From: Paenibacillus sp. FSL H3-0469
GTDB lineage: Bacteria; Bacillota; Bacilli; Paenibacillales; Paenibacillaceae
Length of the DNA: 64,000 nt
Reading direction: 5' to 3'
Assembly: GCF_038051945.1 (NCBI RefSeq)
Contig: NZ_CP150302.1
Span: 4,588,001-4,652,000, forward strand
Below are positions 1 to 8,065 of the stretch, piece after piece (the stretch's first letter is position 1; every line of letters begins with the position of its first letter). The notes beneath the pieces are model-generated. The model made no database searches. It was not told the DNA's origin and saw only the letters and a list, made by a program, of their open reading frames with translations. Made by a program: the position numbers and the translations under genes.

Positions 1-1
1 G

Positions 2-745
2 ACCGGACAGAAGCTGTATGTCAAAATACCTTCGATTCCGTTCCTGCCGATCCCTGAGACGATCGTTAACAAATTCGTAGAGCTGGATCTGAAGCAGCTG
101 GCTGAAGAGCAGGGGGCTGAATTCAATCCTGCACAGATGGATGCACAGAAGGTGCAGAAGCTGTCGAATGAAGTGATGAATACCTTGCTTGGTGAATACG
201 ATCAAGCCAAGTATTTCAATGATATCAAACCGAAGGATGCAAACCTGCCTGAAGGCGTAGAAGCCAAGCAGGTAGTTCAATTCCAGGTTACCAACGATAA
301 CGTCAAAGAGGCACTCACCATTCTGGTGAACAACGCTATGCCGAAGATTATTGATATTCTGGGCAAAGAAGAATACAAGGATCTGCTGCAGGTTGAGCCT
401 GCCAAGCTGGCCGAAGCCAAGGAACAGCTTCAATCCAGTGAAGCCCGTGCAGAGTTCGACAAGAGCCTGGCTGATCTGAACAAGCACCTCACTATTAACC
501 AGTTCCATCTGAATACCGCAGTCAACAAAGATGATTATCCGGTATACCAGGATATGCTCATGAACATCAAGGTTAGTGATCCTGACAAGGGTGAGAATGT
601 TACCTTATCAATGAATGCAAGCAACCAATACAGCAAGATCAATGAGAAGCAGACCTTCAAGATTGGCATTCCGCAAGGCGATGATGTCATCACTCTGGAA
701 GAGCTGCAGCAGCAGTTCGGGAACACAGGTACGAGTACTTATTAA
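2..745 (+). CDS. Partial protein of unknown function (5' end outside window)
   Basis: The frame is open from base 2 to the TAA at 743-745, giving about 247 residues of a longer protein whose start lies upstream. The internal ATG at 137 has no ribosome binding site and is probably not a start. The visible part is hydrophilic and rich in Lys, Gln, Asp and Glu, with no membrane segment. I recognise no catalytic motif. The make-up would fit the exported part of a lipoprotein or secreted substrate-binding-like protein, but the N-terminus that would show a signal is missing. A strong hairpin terminator follows at once. Real gene: confident. Function: unknown. Confidence 0.75.
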   Translation, partial: TGQKLYVKIPSIPFLPIPETIVNKFVELDLKQLAEEQGAEFNPAQMDAQKVQKLSNEVMNTLLGEYDQAKYFNDIKPKDANLPEGVEAKQVVQFQVTNDNVKEALTILVNNAMPKIIDILGKEEYKDLLQVEPAKLAEAKEQLQSSEARAEFDKSLADLNKHLTINQFHLNTAVNKDDYPVYQDMLMNIKVSDPDKGENVTLSMNASNQYSKINEKQTFKIGIPQGDDVITLEELQQQFGNTGTSTY

Positions 746-757
746 TACCATAGTTCC

Positions 758-810
758 GCAAGCTAAAGACCCGTATGAGCGATTTCTGCTTATACGGGTC
801 TTTAGCTTGC
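758..810. terminator. Bidirectional hairpin terminator
   Basis: A perfect 19-bp inverted repeat (758-776 with 792-810) with a 15-nt loop sits between the stop of the rightward partial gene and the end of the leftward GNAT gene. The stem holds AAGACC/GGTCTT and ends in TTTAGCTT, so it can stop transcription from both sides. Confidence 0.85.
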
Positions 811-821
811 ACATATGAAGG

Positions 822-1397
822 TTAAGGGGATTGCTGTTCCTCTGGCAGGAACTCCTCAGCCAGAATGGCGTAGGTGCGGTGATCCTGCCATTCGCCGTTG
901 ATCCGGATGAAGCGGCGTGCAATTCCTTCAGCCTGGAAGCCGTTCTTCTCCAGCACTCTGCGTGAACCGGTATTATGAGGCAGGATAGCAGCCTGTACCC
1001 TGTGAAGCCCCAGGGAGCGGAAGGCGTACCCGAGGATCAGGTGCACAGCAGCGCTGGTATGTCCTTGCCCTTGCTGCTCATGATCGATCAGATAGCCGAT
1101 ATCGCAGAATTGTCCGACTCCCCTCACTACGTTAGAGATCGTAATCTGGCCGATCAGCTCTCCGCTGAGCAGATAAATGCCGAACATATACGCCCGGTCC
1201 AGCCGGGCTTCCAGGATACGCTGGTTAATTAGCTGATGCTGGCTCTCCAGGGTGAAGTAATCTTCATCACGCAGGGGTTCGAATTGCTGGTGCGCGGTAC
1301 GGTTGCGCAGACGAAGGCTTAGCAGCTCCTCAGCATCCTTAAGCTCCAGCAGCGAGAGATAGATCCCCTGTGCGTTGTTATACAGCTTGTAGGACAT
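822..1397 (-). CDS. GNAT acetyltransferase, RimJ/RimL type
   Basis: A 191-residue protein with the RimJ/RimL-type GNAT layout: an N-terminal strand with paired acidic and Arg residues (about 10-45), a central sheet around GELIGQITISNV (about 80-90), and an acetyl-CoA loop near QGQGHTSAAV (about 108-118), followed by LHRVQAAILPHNTGSRRVLEKNGF, whose shape is typical of the family. It would move an acetyl group from acetyl-CoA to an N-terminal amine or small amine; the substrate cannot be told. An AGGAG site lies about 8 nt before the ATG. It lies downstream of tadA on the same strand with a 40-nt gap and may be co-transcribed. Confidence 0.85.
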   Translation of the reverse strand: MSYKLYNNAQGIYLSLLELKDAEELLSLRLRNRTAHQQFEPLRDEDYFTLESQHQLINQRILEARLDRAYMFGIYLLSGELIGQITISNVVRGVGQFCDIGYLIDHEQQGQGHTSAAVHLILGYAFRSLGLHRVQAAILPHNTGSRRVLEKNGFQAEGIARRFIRINGEWQDHRTYAILAEEFLPEEQQSP

Positions 1398-1437
1398 CTC
1401 GTATTCTCCTAATAAGTATAATATGTTAATGGACTTT

Positions 1438-1947
1438 CTAGAGCTTCGCAGGCCGCTTCCGCAGCTTGCGGAAGAAGGAGGTCAGCAGCTCCGCGCACTC
1501 CTCCTGCATCACGCCCTGGATGACCTCTGTGCGGTGGTTAAAGCGTGACTCCTCCAGCAGGTTCATCAGGGTCCCAGCACAGCCGGCCTTGGGGTCTGGC
1601 GTGCCATACACGGTAAGCGGCAGCCTGGACTGCACCATCGCCCCTGCACACATGGGACAAGGCTCCAGGGTAACATAGAGCCGGCAATCAAGCAAACGCC
1701 AGGAGCCCAGGACTGTACTGGCTTCCCGGATCGCCACCATCTCTGCATGGGCAGTGGAGTCGAGCGTTGTCTCACGCAGATTATATCCGCGGCCAATAAT
1801 TTGGCCTCCGTGGACGACCACGGCACCAATCGGTACTTCGCCCAAGGCCTCAGCCTTGCGGGCTTCTCCTATCGCTTCTGTCATCCAATGTTCATGAATG
1901 GCCCGCTCCTCCGGCGGCAGTTCTTCAAGCCTGGTAATCAAATGCAT
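1438..1947 (-). CDS. tadA: tRNA-specific adenosine deaminase TadA
   Basis: Zinc deaminase that turns A34 of tRNA-Arg(ACG) into inosine. With the start used here (169 aa) the signature residues are H67-A-E69 (zinc ligand and proton-shuttle Glu) and P-C97-P-M-C100 (two zinc Cys), the full CDA-fold active site. An in-frame ATG at 1968 would add seven residues but has no ribosome binding site; the ATG at 1947 follows AGAAGGG, so I chose it. In B. subtilis tadA sits directly before the SRP RNA gene and dnaX near the origin; here those lie about 32 kb away, so the block is rearranged. Its upstream region contains a DnaA-box cluster. Confidence 0.95.
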   Translation of the reverse strand: MHLITRLEELPPEERAIHEHWMTEAIGEARKAEALGEVPIGAVVVHGGQIIGRGYNLRETTLDSTAHAEMVAIREASTVLGSWRLLDCRLYVTLEPCPMCAGAMVQSRLPLTVYGTPDPKAGCAGTLMNLLEESRFNHRTEVIQGVMQEECAELLTSFFRKLRKRPAKL

Positions 1948-2001
1948 CTTCCCTTCTTCTATGCCCATTGTCCAACGAACAAATATTCGTTCTTAACAAA
2001 T

Positions 2002-2095
2002 TGTGCATAACTCTGTGGATAACGACCGACTTATACACAAAATTGTGCACATCGCGATTTAGCAAAATGTTTATATGTGCATAACCTGTGGATGG
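2002..2095. promoter_or_regulatory. Cluster of DnaA boxes between tadA and a sensor kinase
   Basis: Four exact matches to the DnaA box TTATNCACA occur in 83 bp: 2002-2010 (minus, TTATGCACA), 2014-2022 (minus, TTATCCACA, the strongest form), 2031-2039 (plus, TTATACACA) and 2076-2084 (minus, TTATGCACA). Two weaker sites with two mismatches lie at 2044-2052 and 2087-2095. About 0.0025 such matches are expected by chance in 83 bp on both strands. The stretch sits in the divergent promoter region of tadA and the kinase. It could be a DnaA-controlled promoter or a DnaA-titrating cluster; there is no clear AT-rich unwinding element as expected of oriC. Confidence 0.75.
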
Positions 2096-2247
2096 TTTCT
2101 TACCTATTGTAGAGAAAGTGTCCCGATAATTCAATATCTGCCAGCGCCCGGCTGTAGGGAAAGGCCTTTTCAAATGGAAGGGCAAAAGGTATGATTATGT
2201 TGAATGCCCGCTAGGATTTACCAGCGGATAAGAGGTGAACAATACGC

Positions 2248-4578
2248 TTGTCCATAAAAACGAAACTATCAGCGATTATTTTTGGCTCGGTGCTCTTAAT
2301 CTTGATGCTTAATCTTACACTCAATCTTTATGCTGCCCGGAATAATCTGCGTAATGAGAGCGTAAGCAACATGAAGATCACTGCGAAGCAGGTTGCCGTA
2401 TCGGTGGAGCAGAGCGGCTACAGCTCGAATTACGTGCAGGATAAAATTGCCCAGAACCTGCGGTTGACTGCCATTCTGGCGTCCTATGAGCTGGACCCGG
2501 ATATCAGGAATATTACTAATCAACAATTGAAGGCGCTATCCACCAAGCTGGGGGTGTCGAATATCTCGCTGCTGGTGAAGACTGCGGATGATATTATCGT
2601 AGCCAAATCTTCAGATCCTGCAGAGATTGGACTTTCGACCAAGGGCATGGGTTTTTGGTATGTGGCTTTTCTGGAGCTGTTTGCAGGCCAGCGCGTATCT
2701 GTCGATCAGGGGCAGTCCCTGGAGAATTTCTGGTCCGGGCCGTTTGAATATTCAACCTCCAATCCGGAGTATATTGATAAATGGGGCTATTATTATGACG
2801 GGGCCCGCAATTATATCATAGATCCGTTCGTCCGGAGTACAGCGGTAAGCGATTATGTCAAAATTATGAGTCCTGATGAGATCATCCAGGAATCCAAAGC
2901 TGTAAATCCCGGGATTCTGGAGATTACGGGAATTAATCCGAAGACCTTCGGAGCCTCAAGCATGCTGCCTGATGGCACAGATCCCAAGAACACGAAGCTG
3001 CGGAACCGTCCTATTCAGTACGGCACCTATTCATATGGCAATATTACAGAGGACAAGGCGGCTATCCGTGAAGCATTGAATAAGGGCGAGCCGGTAACGC
3101 TGGATACGAAGGCGCTGGGTAAAAGAGTGCTCAAAAGCTTCATTCCGATTAAGCGCCCGGGAGCCGCGGATTATGTGATCAGTGTAGTCATGGACTACCA
3201 GGCGATCTCCTCGGTCATCCGGGAGCAGCTGTTCAATAATATCACTACCTCGGTGTTGCTGCTGATTATCTTCCTTCTGGCCAGTTATGTCCTGGCCGGT
3301 GTAGTTACACGCCCGATTCAGGATATACTGGCTAAGGTCAATGATGTGGCGAAGGGAAAATTTGAGCCTCCGCTTAATGTATCCAGCCGTGATGAGCTTG
3401 GACAGCTGGCCCAGCGCATCAATGCGATGACCTCACATCTGCTGCAGCATACGAACCGGCTGGGGCAGACACTGGAGGAGAACCGTGCGGTGAAGGAGCA
3501 TCTGGAGTCAGTGATTAACGGCACTTCAGATGCCATCCACACCGTGGATATGGAGGGACGGATCATCAGTACGAACAGAGCCTTCGAGGACCTCTATGGA
3601 TGGGGTGCTGCGGATGCGCTGGTCAAGCCGCCTTATCTGGTTCCTGCCACCGTGCAGCAACAGGAGAGTATACGATTGCAGCAGCTTAAGGACGGAGCAT
3701 CTCTGTCGCCTGTTGAGACTGTCAGGCTGAAGCGTGACGGCTCCCTGGTAGAGGTCAGCGTCAGCAGCTCGGTTATCCGGGATGAAGAGGGCAACCCGCA
3801 GTCTGTTGTCCATGTATCCCGTGACATGACCGAGCGCAACCGGATTGAGGAGCTGCTTAGACGCTCGGAGAAGCTGACTACAGTCGGCCAGCTTGCGGCA
3901 GGCGTTGCCCATGAGATCCGCAATCCCTTGACCACCCTGCGGGGCTTCCTGCAGCTTCAGCAGGAGAAGAAGGTTCTCGTTCCGCTGCATATTGATCTGA
4001 TGCTCTCGGAGCTGGACCGGATCAATATGATTGTCAGTGAGTTCCTGATTCTGGCGAAGCCGCAGGCGGTTCATTTCCAGCAGAGGGATCTGCGGCATAT
4101 TGTCGGCGATGTCATCTCGCTGCTGGACAGTCAGGCCCACCTGTTCGGTATTGAATTCACCACGCATTTCTCGGGAGTACCCGCCATGGTGCATTGTGAA
4201 GAGAATCAGCTGAAGCAGGTATTTATCAATGTGATCAAAAATGCAATAGAAGCGATGCCAGACGGGGGAACGATTACCGTGGAGCAGCAGGAGCAGGCGG
4301 ATTCTGTCGTTATTGTGATTACAGATGAGGGCGGAGGCGTCCCTGAGGATATGCTGCCTAAGCTGGGGGAGCCGTTCTTTACGAATAAAGAGTCCGGAAC
4401 CGGGCTTGGCCTAATGGTCAGCCAACGGATCATTCAGGCCCATAAGGGCAGCCTGGAGATTAGAAGCGAGTATGGCCGGGGGGCACAGGTAATCATCAAG
4501 CTGCCTGAAGCGAAGGAGCAAGTACCTCCGGCCGGTATGAATATAGAACGGAGTGAAGACGAACATGAGAATCAATAA
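2248..4578 (+). CDS. Membrane PAS sensor histidine kinase, sporulation (Kin) type
   Basis: A 776-residue two-component kinase. Order: TM helix at about 8-28, a large extracytoplasmic sensor region (about 30-325), second TM at about 330-350, HAMP (about 352-405), PAS with PAC tail (about 415-530), HisKA (about 540-605) with phospho-acceptor H555 in AAGVAHEIRNPLTTLRGF, then the ATPase domain with N-box N665, G1 box D693-E-G-G-G and G2 box G717-T-G-L-G-L. The H-box wording is that of KinA-KinE and other Spo0F-phosphorylating kinases. No response regulator is adjacent, as for orphan sporulation kinases; Spo0F lies 25 kb away. The start is TTG, 10 nt after AGAGGTG. DnaA boxes upstream suggest a link to replication. 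Kinase certain, sporulation role inferred. Confidence 0.9.
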   Translation: MSIKTKLSAIIFGSVLLILMLNLTLNLYAARNNLRNESVSNMKITAKQVAVSVEQSGYSSNYVQDKIAQNLRLTAILASYELDPDIRNITNQQLKALSTKLGVSNISLLVKTADDIIVAKSSDPAEIGLSTKGMGFWYVAFLELFAGQRVSVDQGQSLENFWSGPFEYSTSNPEYIDKWGYYYDGARNYIIDPFVRSTAVSDYVKIMSPDEIIQESKAVNPGILEITGINPKTFGASSMLPDGTDPKNTKLRNRPIQYGTYSYGNITEDKAAIREALNKGEPVTLDTKALGKRVLKSFIPIKRPGAADYVISVVMDYQAISSVIREQLFNNITTSVLLLIIFLLASYVLAGVVTRPIQDILAKVNDVAKGKFEPPLNVSSRDELGQLAQRINAMTSHLLQHTNRLGQTLEENRAVKEHLESVINGTSDAIHTVDMEGRIISTNRAFEDLYGWGAADALVKPPYLVPATVQQQESIRLQQLKDGASLSPVETVRLKRDGSLVEVSVSSSVIRDEEGNPQSVVHVSRDMTERNRIEELLRRSEKLTTVGQLAAGVAHEIRNPLTTLRGFLQLQQEKKVLVPLHIDLMLSELDRINMIVSEFLILAKPQAVHFQQRDLRHIVGDVISLLDSQAHLFGIEFTTHFSGVPAMVHCEENQLKQVFINVIKNAIEAMPDGGTITVEQQEQADSVVIVITDEGGGVPEDMLPKLGEPFFTNKESGTGLGLMVSQRIIQAHKGSLEIRSEYGRGAQVIIKLPEAKEQVPPAGMNIERSEDEHENQ

Positions 4579-5266
4579 ATTCATCAGTGAGACAGGCTAC
4601 TGTTCACGCCGTGAAGCAGACAAGCTGGTTGAGGGAGGACGGGTCACCATCAACGGTGAGCCCGCTATGCTGGGCAGCCAGGCAGAAGCCGGAGATATTG
4701 TGCTGATTGACGGCCAGCCGCTTCAGACGGGCAGCAGGATCGTGTATATCGCGCTTCATAAGCCGGTGGGCATTACCTCTACCACAGAAGCGCATATTCA
4801 AGGCAATATTGTCGATTTCATAGGGCATGAGGAGCGGATATTCCCGATCGGGCGGCTCGACAAGGATTCAGAGGGATTGATTCTGCTAACCAATGACGGT
4901 GACATTGTTAACAAAATATTGCGCGCGGAAGGCAAGCATGAGAAGGAATATGTAGTCACTGTAGATCGGCCCGTTACGCCTTCTTTCCTGACCGGTATGT
5001 CCACCGGCGTGAGAATTCTGGGCAGCAAGACACTGCCTTGTGAGATTACGCGGATTAGTGAGCGGGTATTCCGTATCGTGCTGACCGAAGGCAAGAACCG
5101 GCAAATCCGCCGCATGTGCAGCGCCTTCGGTTATGAAGTGCGGCGGCTGCAGCGTATCCGGGTAATGAATATCCGCCTTGGCGCGCTGAAGACCGGAGAA
5201 TGGCGGGAGCTGTCTCAAGAGGAGAAGCAAGAGCTGGGAGCTATGCTGAACTATCAGCTGCAATAA
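4565..5266 (+). CDS. rluF: 23S rRNA pseudouridine synthase, RluF/RsuA family
   Basis: A 233-residue pseudouridine synthase. An N-terminal S4 RNA-binding domain (about 2-60, MRINKFISETGYCSRREADK) is followed by the RsuA-type catalytic domain with G96-R-L-D99, the essential Asp, and the late motif EGKNRQIRRMCSAFG. The S4 wording and the segment after GRLD fit RluF (U2604 of 23S rRNA) better than RluB or RsuA, but the exact target is inferred. The open frame reaches back to a GTG at 4553; I chose ATG 4565 because GGAGTGA sits 9 nt before it and family members start with this sequence. It overlaps the end of the kinase gene by 14 nt, so the two are probably one transcript. Confidence 0.88.
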   Translation: MRINKFISETGYCSRREADKLVEGGRVTINGEPAMLGSQAEAGDIVLIDGQPLQTGSRIVYIALHKPVGITSTTEAHIQGNIVDFIGHEERIFPIGRLDKDSEGLILLTNDGDIVNKILRAEGKHEKEYVVTVDRPVTPSFLTGMSTGVRILGSKTLPCEITRISERVFRIVLTEGKNRQIRRMCSAFGYEVRRLQRIRVMNIRLGALKTGEWRELSQEEKQELGAMLNYQLQ

Positions 5267-5291
5267 GCTGCCGGGAGCGGCGGGCAAACTA

Positions 5292-5338
5292 AAAGAGCTG
5301 TTCTGACGGGCCGGATAGGCCCTTCAGAACAGCTCTTT
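5292..5338. terminator. Bidirectional terminator between rluF-like gene and motB
   Basis: A 15-bp perfect stem (AAAGAGCTGTTCTGA at 5292-5306 with its complement at 5324-5338) continues into an inner GGGCC/GGCCC pairing. A T-rich run follows on the plus strand and CTCTTTTAG on the minus strand. It separates convergent genes. Confidence 0.85.
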
Positions 5339-5340
5339 CT

Positions 5341-6168
5341 TTATTTGCCGGGAGCGGCCAACTGAGAGACATCCGTAGTCTCGGCAGCAGCATCCTTATA
5401 TTTACGAAGGATGGACACTTCTACCCGGCGGTTCTTGGCCCGCCCGGCAGCCGTAGCATTGCTGGCTATGGGATGATATTCGCCAGAGCCGGTCGGGCTG
5501 AACTTCGTCGGGTCCAGGTTGGGATTTAGCAGAAGGATCTTCATGAATTGAAGGGCCCGGGCTACACTGAGATCCCAGTTGGAGGAGTACATGCTGTTGG
5601 AGATCGGGATATTATCCGTATGTCCCTGTACCAGCACTTCATAATCGGGAAATTGCTGGAGCATGTTGGAGATCGACTTGGCCAACTGGCGGGATTCATC
5701 CTTCACTACAGCCTGTCCCGAAGCGAACAGGGCATTATCGCTAATCGTGATCATCAGCTGGGACTGATTCAGCTTCGTGCTAAGCAGATCGGTCATTCCA
5801 TTGTTCTTGATGTACTGGTCGAACTGCTTCTTCAGCTTCTCCAGATCTTCCTGCTCCTTGGCACGGAGCTTGGACAGATCGGAGGTGCCGGTATTCTTGG
5901 CAATCACGCTGTTCATTTTATCCTGCTTGCCCTGGTCCAGCTGGGTGTTGGTCGGAGAATCCGACCGGTACTCCAGGACGCCGCCGCCGCCGCTGAGTGC
6001 TGAATTGAAGGCTTCAGCCATCTGCTGGAATTTCACGGCGTCCGTAGCGCTCATGGCATACATAACAAGGAACAGAGCAACGAGCAGGGTCATCAGATCG
6101 GAATAGGGAAGCAGCCAGGATTCATCGGCATGCTCTTCATGTTCCTCATGCCTAGTCTTTTTGCTCAC
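5341..6168 (-). CDS. motB: Flagellar stator protein MotB
   Basis: Proton-channel and peptidoglycan-anchor subunit of the flagellar motor. The 275-residue protein has a short charged N-terminus, one TM helix (about 19-40) with the proton-carrying D24 in PYSDLMTLLVALF, a linker (about 50-125), and an OmpA-like peptidoglycan-binding domain (about 135-255) with VQGHTDNIPI and the closing motif NRRVEVSILRK. The Asp and the following residues match the proton-type MotB rather than sodium-type MotS/PomB as far as can be judged by eye. It overlaps motA by 17 nt, so the two are translated from one message. Confidence 0.94.
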   Translation of the reverse strand: MSKKTRHEEHEEHADESWLLPYSDLMTLLVALFLVMYAMSATDAVKFQQMAEAFNSALSGGGGVLEYRSDSPTNTQLDQGKQDKMNSVIAKNTGTSDLSKLRAKEQEDLEKLKKQFDQYIKNNGMTDLLSTKLNQSQLMITISDNALFASGQAVVKDESRQLAKSISNMLQQFPDYEVLVQGHTDNIPISNSMYSSNWDLSVARALQFMKILLLNPNLDPTKFSPTGSGEYHPIASNATAAGRAKNRRVEVSILRKYKDAAAETTDVSQLAAPGK

Positions 6169-6952
6169 TGGAAGCCCCCTCCTTCTCGCTCAGCTTGGCA
6201 CGCTCGGACGGAGTCAGGAAGACGGACAGCTTCTGGTTAATGGCAATGGTAGATACCCCGGATTGAATGGAGAGCAGGCCCTCCACCATCATCAGGCGGA
6301 CTTCAATCTCGCGTTTGGATATCCGCTTCAGCTTGTTCGCCATAGGGTGCCACATAACATAACCGGTGAATATCCCGAGCAGGGTTGCAATGAAGGCACC
6401 GGCAATCGCATGGGCCAGGACGTCCATGTTACTCATATCCCCCAAGGCGGCAATCAGCCCGATAACAGCACCGAGTACCCCCAGCGTAGGTGCGTACATC
6501 CCGGCCTGGGAGAAAATCAAGGCTCCGGCTTTATGTCTGTCTTCAGTGGCATGAATATCTTCCATTAATACATCACGGACGAACTCCTGATCGTTTCCGT
6601 CAATAATCATCCGCATGCCGTTTCGGAGGAAGTTATCTTCAATCTCATCGACATTGGACTCCAGGGCAAGCAGCCCTTCGCGGCGGGTAATGGAAGCCCA
6701 TTCCATAAACATGGTAATCAGTTCGGGCTTGCCGACCATTTTTTTCTTCGTAAAAAGGATTTTCAACAGCTTAGGGAAATTCTTGACTTCCGACATCGGA
6801 AAGGCCATGAAGATGGAGGCAGCCGTGCCAAGAAAAATAATGACATAGGCAGCGGGGTTGTTCAAGCTTGCAAGCGGAGCATGCTTGAGTATCATCCCCC
6901 AGATTACTGCGATCAGACCAAAAACCAGGCCTAGAATTGTTGAGATTTCCAT
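6152..6952 (-). CDS. motA: Flagellar stator protein MotA
   Basis: Partner of MotB in the torque-generating stator of the inner membrane. The 266-residue protein has the four TM helices of the ExbB/TolQ/MotA fold (about 2-20, 32-50, 150-172, 180-203) with a large cytoplasmic loop between helices 2 and 3 that contacts FliG. The signature YAPTLGVLGAVIGLIAALG at the start of TM3 carries the conserved Pro. An AGGTG site precedes the ATG by 7 nt. I looked for a sigma-D promoter (TAAA-N15-GCCGATAT) upstream and found no convincing match. Confidence 0.95.
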   Translation of the reverse strand: MEISTILGLVFGLIAVIWGMILKHAPLASLNNPAAYVIIFLGTAASIFMAFPMSEVKNFPKLLKILFTKKKMVGKPELITMFMEWASITRREGLLALESNVDEIEDNFLRNGMRMIIDGNDQEFVRDVLMEDIHATEDRHKAGALIFSQAGMYAPTLGVLGAVIGLIAALGDMSNMDVLAHAIAGAFIATLLGIFTGYVMWHPMANKLKRISKREIEVRLMMVEGLLSIQSGVSTIAINQKLSVFLTPSERAKLSEKEGASSEQKD

Positions 6953-7085
6953 TTATGCACCTCGTCCATGAGAATTAAGAAGTGATCGACTAACCGCGTA
7001 ATTCGTCCTTGAACCGCGGGAGAACACTCTGTTCGTAACCAAATCACGTATATTCTTCTTTATCGACATCATTCCCTTTTTTGTG

Positions 7086-7107
7086 AAGTGATTTTTTCGG
7101 CTATAAT
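7086..7107 (+). promoter_or_regulatory. Putative sigma-A promoter for the small hypothetical gene at 7156
   Basis: A consensus -10 TATAAT lies at 7102-7107, with a weak TTGT-type -35 about 16-17 nt upstream. The -10 is about 50 nt before the start of the small rightward gene. Confidence 0.4.
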
Positions 7108-7155
7108 AGATAAGGTAGGTTATTATTCATCAGCGAAGAAAACGGAGTGATTGAT

Positions 7156-7449
7156 GTGGGAGTTAAGCATGGCAGAGATTACGGTGAAATTCTGGTTGAA
7201 CTGACAGGAGCCGTTGGACGGATTTCAGACGGGTACATTTTTTTTGAAATGGAGCCTGAAGAGTGGACGAATCTGCCGGAGGAATCAAGGCAGGAGGTCT
7301 GGGAGGCGCTTGCGGAAGACCTGTTCTACGCGCTGGGCAATGAGCCGGTCATTCAGGTGGGCAGCGGAGTTGTAATGTACGATAAAGAAACACACCGCAT
7401 TAATATTCTGCTGGGTGATGAGGATTTGGCTTCGGTCGTTCTTGTATAA
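7156..7449 (+). CDS. Small conserved-looking hypothetical protein
   Basis: Codes for about 97 residues. The frame extends to a GTG at 7147, but GGAGTGA overlaps that codon and lies 5-6 nt before the GTG at 7156, so I chose 7156. The protein is acidic with mixed alpha/beta character: a strand-rich first third (EILVELTGAVGRISDG), a middle helix with Glu/Trp, and a C-terminal half with regular hydrophobic strands. No signal, membrane segment or known motif is visible. It stands alone between motA and the pterin dehydratase, with its own likely promoter. I do not recognise it. Confidence 0.65.
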   Translation: MGVKHGRDYGEILVELTGAVGRISDGYIFFEMEPEEWTNLPEESRQEVWEALAEDLFYALGNEPVIQVGSGVVMYDKETHRINILLGDEDLASVVLV

Positions 7450-7566
7450 AGCAGGGGAAAATGCGGCAGCGGGTTTGTCCCGGGCATCCGGCCATGTTAA
7501 AATTGGAAGTGGAGTACTAATTGCCGGGATGTCAGAATACATTTAATCAAAAATCTTTGGCCTGGC

Positions 7567-7606
7567 ACATCCCTTGGACTTTCAGAAGCTGAGGGATGTT
7601 TTATTT
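7567..7606 (+). terminator. Probable intrinsic terminator
   Basis: ACATCCCT (7567-7574) pairs with AGGGATGT (7592-7599) over a 17-nt loop and is followed by TTTATTT. It ends the small gene at 7156-7449. Confidence 0.55.
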
Positions 7607-7658
7607 GAAGGAAAGAGCAGGCTCAAGAAACCGTTAACTTAGCAAGGGAGGAAACGAA

Positions 7659-7934
7659 TTGCAATTAACTGAGGAACAACTGCAGGAGCAGATCGGCAAG
7701 CTTGAGGGCTGGAAGCTGGAGAGGGATAGGCTGGTGCGCAAATATATGTTCAGTGAATATATGAAGGGGATTGCTTTTGTAGATGAGGTAGCTACAATTT
7801 CGGAGGCCTTTGACCATCACCCGCATATCACTATTGATTACAAGACGGTAGTTCTGCGGCTGGCTGCAGATGTGGAGAAGCTTGATCTCCGCCAGGCGCA
7901 TGAATTTAATGAGGCATTCGAGAAGACCCGCTAG
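7659..7934 (+). CDS. Pterin-4a-carbinolamine dehydratase family protein
   Basis: A 91-residue single-domain protein of the PCD/DCoH fold. It shows the N-terminal LTEEQLQEQIGKLEGW pattern and the active-site signature SEAFDHHPHITIDY (about 46-59), with the His-His-Pro used in dehydrating 4a-hydroxytetrahydropterin. The usual second motif (HDAGGLT) is replaced by VEKLDLRQAHE, a divergence that leaves the exact substrate open. No phenylalanine hydroxylase gene is nearby, so the partner is unknown; a role in recycling another pterin or molybdopterin cofactor is possible. The start is TTG, after AGGGAGGA. Confidence 0.85.
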   Translation: MQLTEEQLQEQIGKLEGWKLERDRLVRKYMFSEYMKGIAFVDEVATISEAFDHHPHITIDYKTVVLRLAADVEKLDLRQAHEFNEAFEKTR

Positions 7935-7979
7935 AGGACAAGGCCCCTATGAAGACAACAGGAATATCTGAATAATAGA

Positions 7980-8022
7980 AATGCCCGTGCAAGGATCATT
8001 CGTTATCCTAGTCACGGGCATT
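7980..8022. terminator. Hairpin between convergent genes
   Basis: AATGCCCGTG (7980-7989) pairs with CACGGGCATT (8013-8022), and an inner AGGAT/ATCCT extends the stem. T-richness is modest on both sides. It lies between the convergent pterin dehydratase and cytochrome genes. Confidence 0.6.
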
Positions 8023-8065
8023 ATACATTTGGAATGAGGAGCATGGTGTTAGTACAGGATGCGGA

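Noticed and set aside
1976..1989. CGAACAAATATTCG, a LexA/DinR-box-like site before tadA
   Set aside because: One mismatch to CGAAC-N4-GTTCG; several such sites are expected by chance in 64 kb, and tadA is not a known SOS gene.
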